DNA of 64,000 nt from Haliclystus octoradiatus (taxonomy: Eukaryota > Cnidaria > Staurozoa > Stauromedusae > Haliclystidae): NCBI GenBank assembly GCA_916610825.1, contig OU744446.1, positions 4,721,001 through 4,785,000 on the forward strand, in the 5' to 3' direction. The translations under genes were made by a program, and so were the position numbers. The notes under the pieces were generated by a model. That model saw nothing but the letters and a program-made list of their open reading frames with translations. It was not told the DNA's origin and made no database searches. This document shows, in pieces, positions 61,412-64,000 of this stretch; within the stretch, counting starts at the first letter, position 1, and the number at the start of each line of letters is the position of its first letter.

Positions 61412-64000
61412 GTTTTAATCTTACAGCCTTTACGTAGGTCTTCAGTAACGTGATGAATTAGATACATTTTGATTTTGTTTACTTGTTAACCACGTCTGCT
61501 AATTAAAGCTGATATGATAGTCGCCATTTTGTGTTTAGAGACTTCGGAAAACTATCTATTTTGCTATAGGTTCACGCTAACAGGATTAAAACATCTGTAT
61601 ACAGTATTGCTAGCCTTTGGCCCATGTGGATAGTTCAAACCTGAATCAATACTAAGAAATAAATTAGCACTGAGCATTCTTCCTATAGGTGATATATTTC
61701 TCTGGATGAACAATGAAACATTAAAAGCAGTGCGTTTCTTCCGTGAAAATCTAGCAGAGGACTTCTGTGTGGATAGGTTAGGAAAAACAATAAAAAGACA
61801 TTGACACGACTCCGAAGAATCTCCTTAATTTCTGGTGTTGGATAAATCCACTGCAAAGAGAAGGCAGAGCCGCAGTTGAACGTTTGATTTGACATAGCAA
61901 ACAACATACATAATAACGGTACATTAATAAAAATCTTAAATTTATTCATACCCCTTTTGCTTTGAGATCAAACTGAATTCATCACTGGCCGATAAGACAT
62001 TCTCTCGATACATTTCAAAGCCATCTCCCATTGTCAAATGTTGTTACAAATCATAGCTTTTGATTCTCGCTGGTGTCATACTAAATCATTGGGGTTGCAT
62101 GTCGGTGATCTCCAGCTTTTACTGAAATTTCTACTGAAAAAGGAAGTTTAAATTTCTCGGAACAAGTTTACAGCTTGCAGATTAATAATATAAGAAAAAC
62201 GAATGAGGTGGCAATTTATCAGAAGAATGCGTAACATTTGATATTTATTTCAATCAATCAGTCGTCTCATTTGATAAATATTACAAAAAAACAAATTAAA
62301 AATGTCACCTGCATCTAGTGAGAACATTATGGTGCGAAGAAGAGCCATCATGAATGGATATTGAAACGAGGTTAAAACTTATTTGCATATCATTGGTGAC
62401 GTTTACAACTTTGATGCTTTTATATGGAAAGGTGGTGTTACAGCATTCGCAATTTCGTTAATCATAAAGTAATTATGCTTAATTTTCTAGATACCAAACC
62501 AAAACATGTGCTAGCCAACTAGAAATACTGGATTTTATCCAGAAATTAATACTGTCAAAAATTATTTAAAAAGATGTTACTATGGTAACTAAATCTACAG
62601 AGAGACCGCCTCAAAGCTTGTTTGAATGAGAGGCAGAACATATCTGTGATGAAATTTCAAAGGGACTGCCTAAAAGGGTGACCATGACCATGACCGTGAC
62701 CGGTCACGTATGTCTAAAAGGGTGACCGATCGTGACTTTTAGAAAAAGGCAAAAAGAAGATAGAAATAAGACATTGGGCATAACAAACACAGCTTGGCCA
62801 ATTTATATGGCTAAATGCAATCCAATTCTTTACTTGTTAAAGAAATTTAAGAGTTGATTTTGTCGTGTTGAGTCAATAACAAACTGGGAATTTCTGATAG
62901 GCTTCTACACCGATGACTAACCCATGCTGTGACGGGACAATAGAAACCATGCTTAGAAGTGACAAAGTTTCAAACTGCGAACGTTAAACTTCAATGTTCA
63001 ACGTTCGCACCTTCTTCTAAAAAAGTCCAAAACGAGACGGTAGTCTTGACGGCGGGCTAAACTTCCATGTTCACACATCAAATTTCTAAAGTTCAACGTT
63101 CACACTTTTCTGCCTTGAAATTCACAACGAGGCACAGCAACAAGGGAACGAGTTTATTCATAAAAATCATTAATGAATAAATATGATCGAAAGTGCTCTG
63201 CGAAATAAAAACAGCGAAAATAAAATAAAATAGTTTCAGCTTCAAATAGTCTGTAAAATAAAAATACTTCGCATATCACTATCAGTAAAGTATCGAACAA
63301 GAAAGAGTGCCGTACAGGTGCAACTTGAGGTTCATTCCCGCTTAAAAATTCTAAGAAATAATGAACTTTAAAATAAACGTATTCGAAATTATTTGAATAT
63401 TATTAAGTTTCTTCAGGAATGACGTCATGATTTTCTCCAGAAAGGGACAACCTTTCCCTACAGCGGTTTTTCTTCAAGTTTAAAAAATTAATACATGTGT
63501 GACATTGCGTGTATGTAGTTCCGACAAGGGTCTATATAGCACTCCTTCCCCTCCTTCTAGTCTCACTGGATTTCTGATAAAGAAACGTGCATGCTGGGCA
63601 TGTATATTTACCATTGAATTGTATATTGTAGATACAGTATACCATTACTTTCGATAGTTCTTGAATAAGTGGAAATTACTCTAAGCGTCTACTATATATA
63701 TAAATGTATCCACGAATTTGAGTGTATGGACCGATCTGTTGATTTAGCATGACTAATAAACTATAGGCAGTTATAAATTCTAATTGATAATTTCATGCAT
63801 ACAACTAATCTGAAAATTGAGCTTACTAATCATTTTGAAAAAACTACAATAATTTAATTGAAAAAACACTAATTAAGATGTATTTATTGTATAAATGAAA
63901 CAAAGATTAGTCAAGTTTTACCGTGACTCTGAGTTTCGCGCTTGTACGCTCTCCAGACGGAATTTATTCTAATGTAAAACATAACCAGTAACTCTCTTTA
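61412..64000. other. region upstream of SLC30A5, no supported gene
   Basis: About 2.6 kb. The minus-strand frame 61683-61949 has a hydrophobic start but does not fit SLC30A5 phase and has no known relative. A TGACGTCA (CRE-like) palindrome at 63420-63427 and a TATATAG at about 63533 could belong to a promoter pointing out of the window; this is weak. Blocks of GTGACC words occur near 62680-62740. Confidence 0.4.

Noticed and set aside
61683-61949. 88-residue minus-strand frame with hydrophobic start as the SLC30A5 first exon
   Set aside because: It shows no match to ZnT5, and the exon at 61389-61411 fits splice phase exactly.

Overview
The window is a piece of an AT-rich animal nuclear genome. 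All four host genes have GT-AG introns and are clearly metazoan: POLG, a B-type cyclin, KSR and the zinc transporter ZnT5. The repeats are a BEL/Pao LTR element, CR1/L2/Jockey-like LINE ends, two tRNA-derived SINE families and many TA-flanked MITEs. This fits an invertebrate, perhaps a fast-evolving invertebrate deuterostome such as a tunicate, but the sequence alone does not fix the species. I joined exons by hand, using homology recalled from human proteins, splice signals and reading phase. No search was run.

Layout. Positions 1-4384 are intronic or unassigned sequence with repeats. Positions 4385-16257 hold the last five exons of POLG (+ strand, 5' end outside the window). Its last intron carries a whole-looking BEL/Pao element (7920-14841) and about 470 bp of ATT repeats. 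Positions 17511-21581 hold a complete cyclin B gene (+, 8 exons, 396 aa). Positions 24432-44387 hold KSR (+, 14 exons found, 532 aa, N-terminal CA1 region not seen). Positions 45295-61411 hold a complete SLC30A5/ZnT5 gene (-, 17 exons, 757 aa), tail to tail with KSR. Positions 61412-64000 lie upstream of SLC30A5 and have no gene I can support.

The most unusual object is in the KSR intron that splits the C1 zinc finger. A 10.4 kb block (24794-35164) has inverted ends and is flanked by the same 8-bp direct repeat. It is filled with a GGCGTGCAC minisatellite (1.4 kb) and a ~195-bp satellite (20 units, 4 kb). The satellite carries a higher-order pattern, and each unit holds a motif (TTTTCGACATTAAAC) nearly the same as the one repeated at the block's ends (TTTTCGACGTTAAA). 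A 3.3 kb CTGAG-ended element has jumped into the satellite. That element contains a fold-back repeat, which in turn contains a LINE fragment.

The host genes have unrelated jobs: mitochondrial DNA replication, mitotic entry, Ras-MAPK scaffolding and zinc loading of the secretory pathway. Nothing suggests that they work together. The other notable layer is the density of short palindromic repeats: a TTCATGAACTG family with about 15 copies, three pogo-like MITE families, and a hAT-type MITE with an exact 8-bp target duplication.
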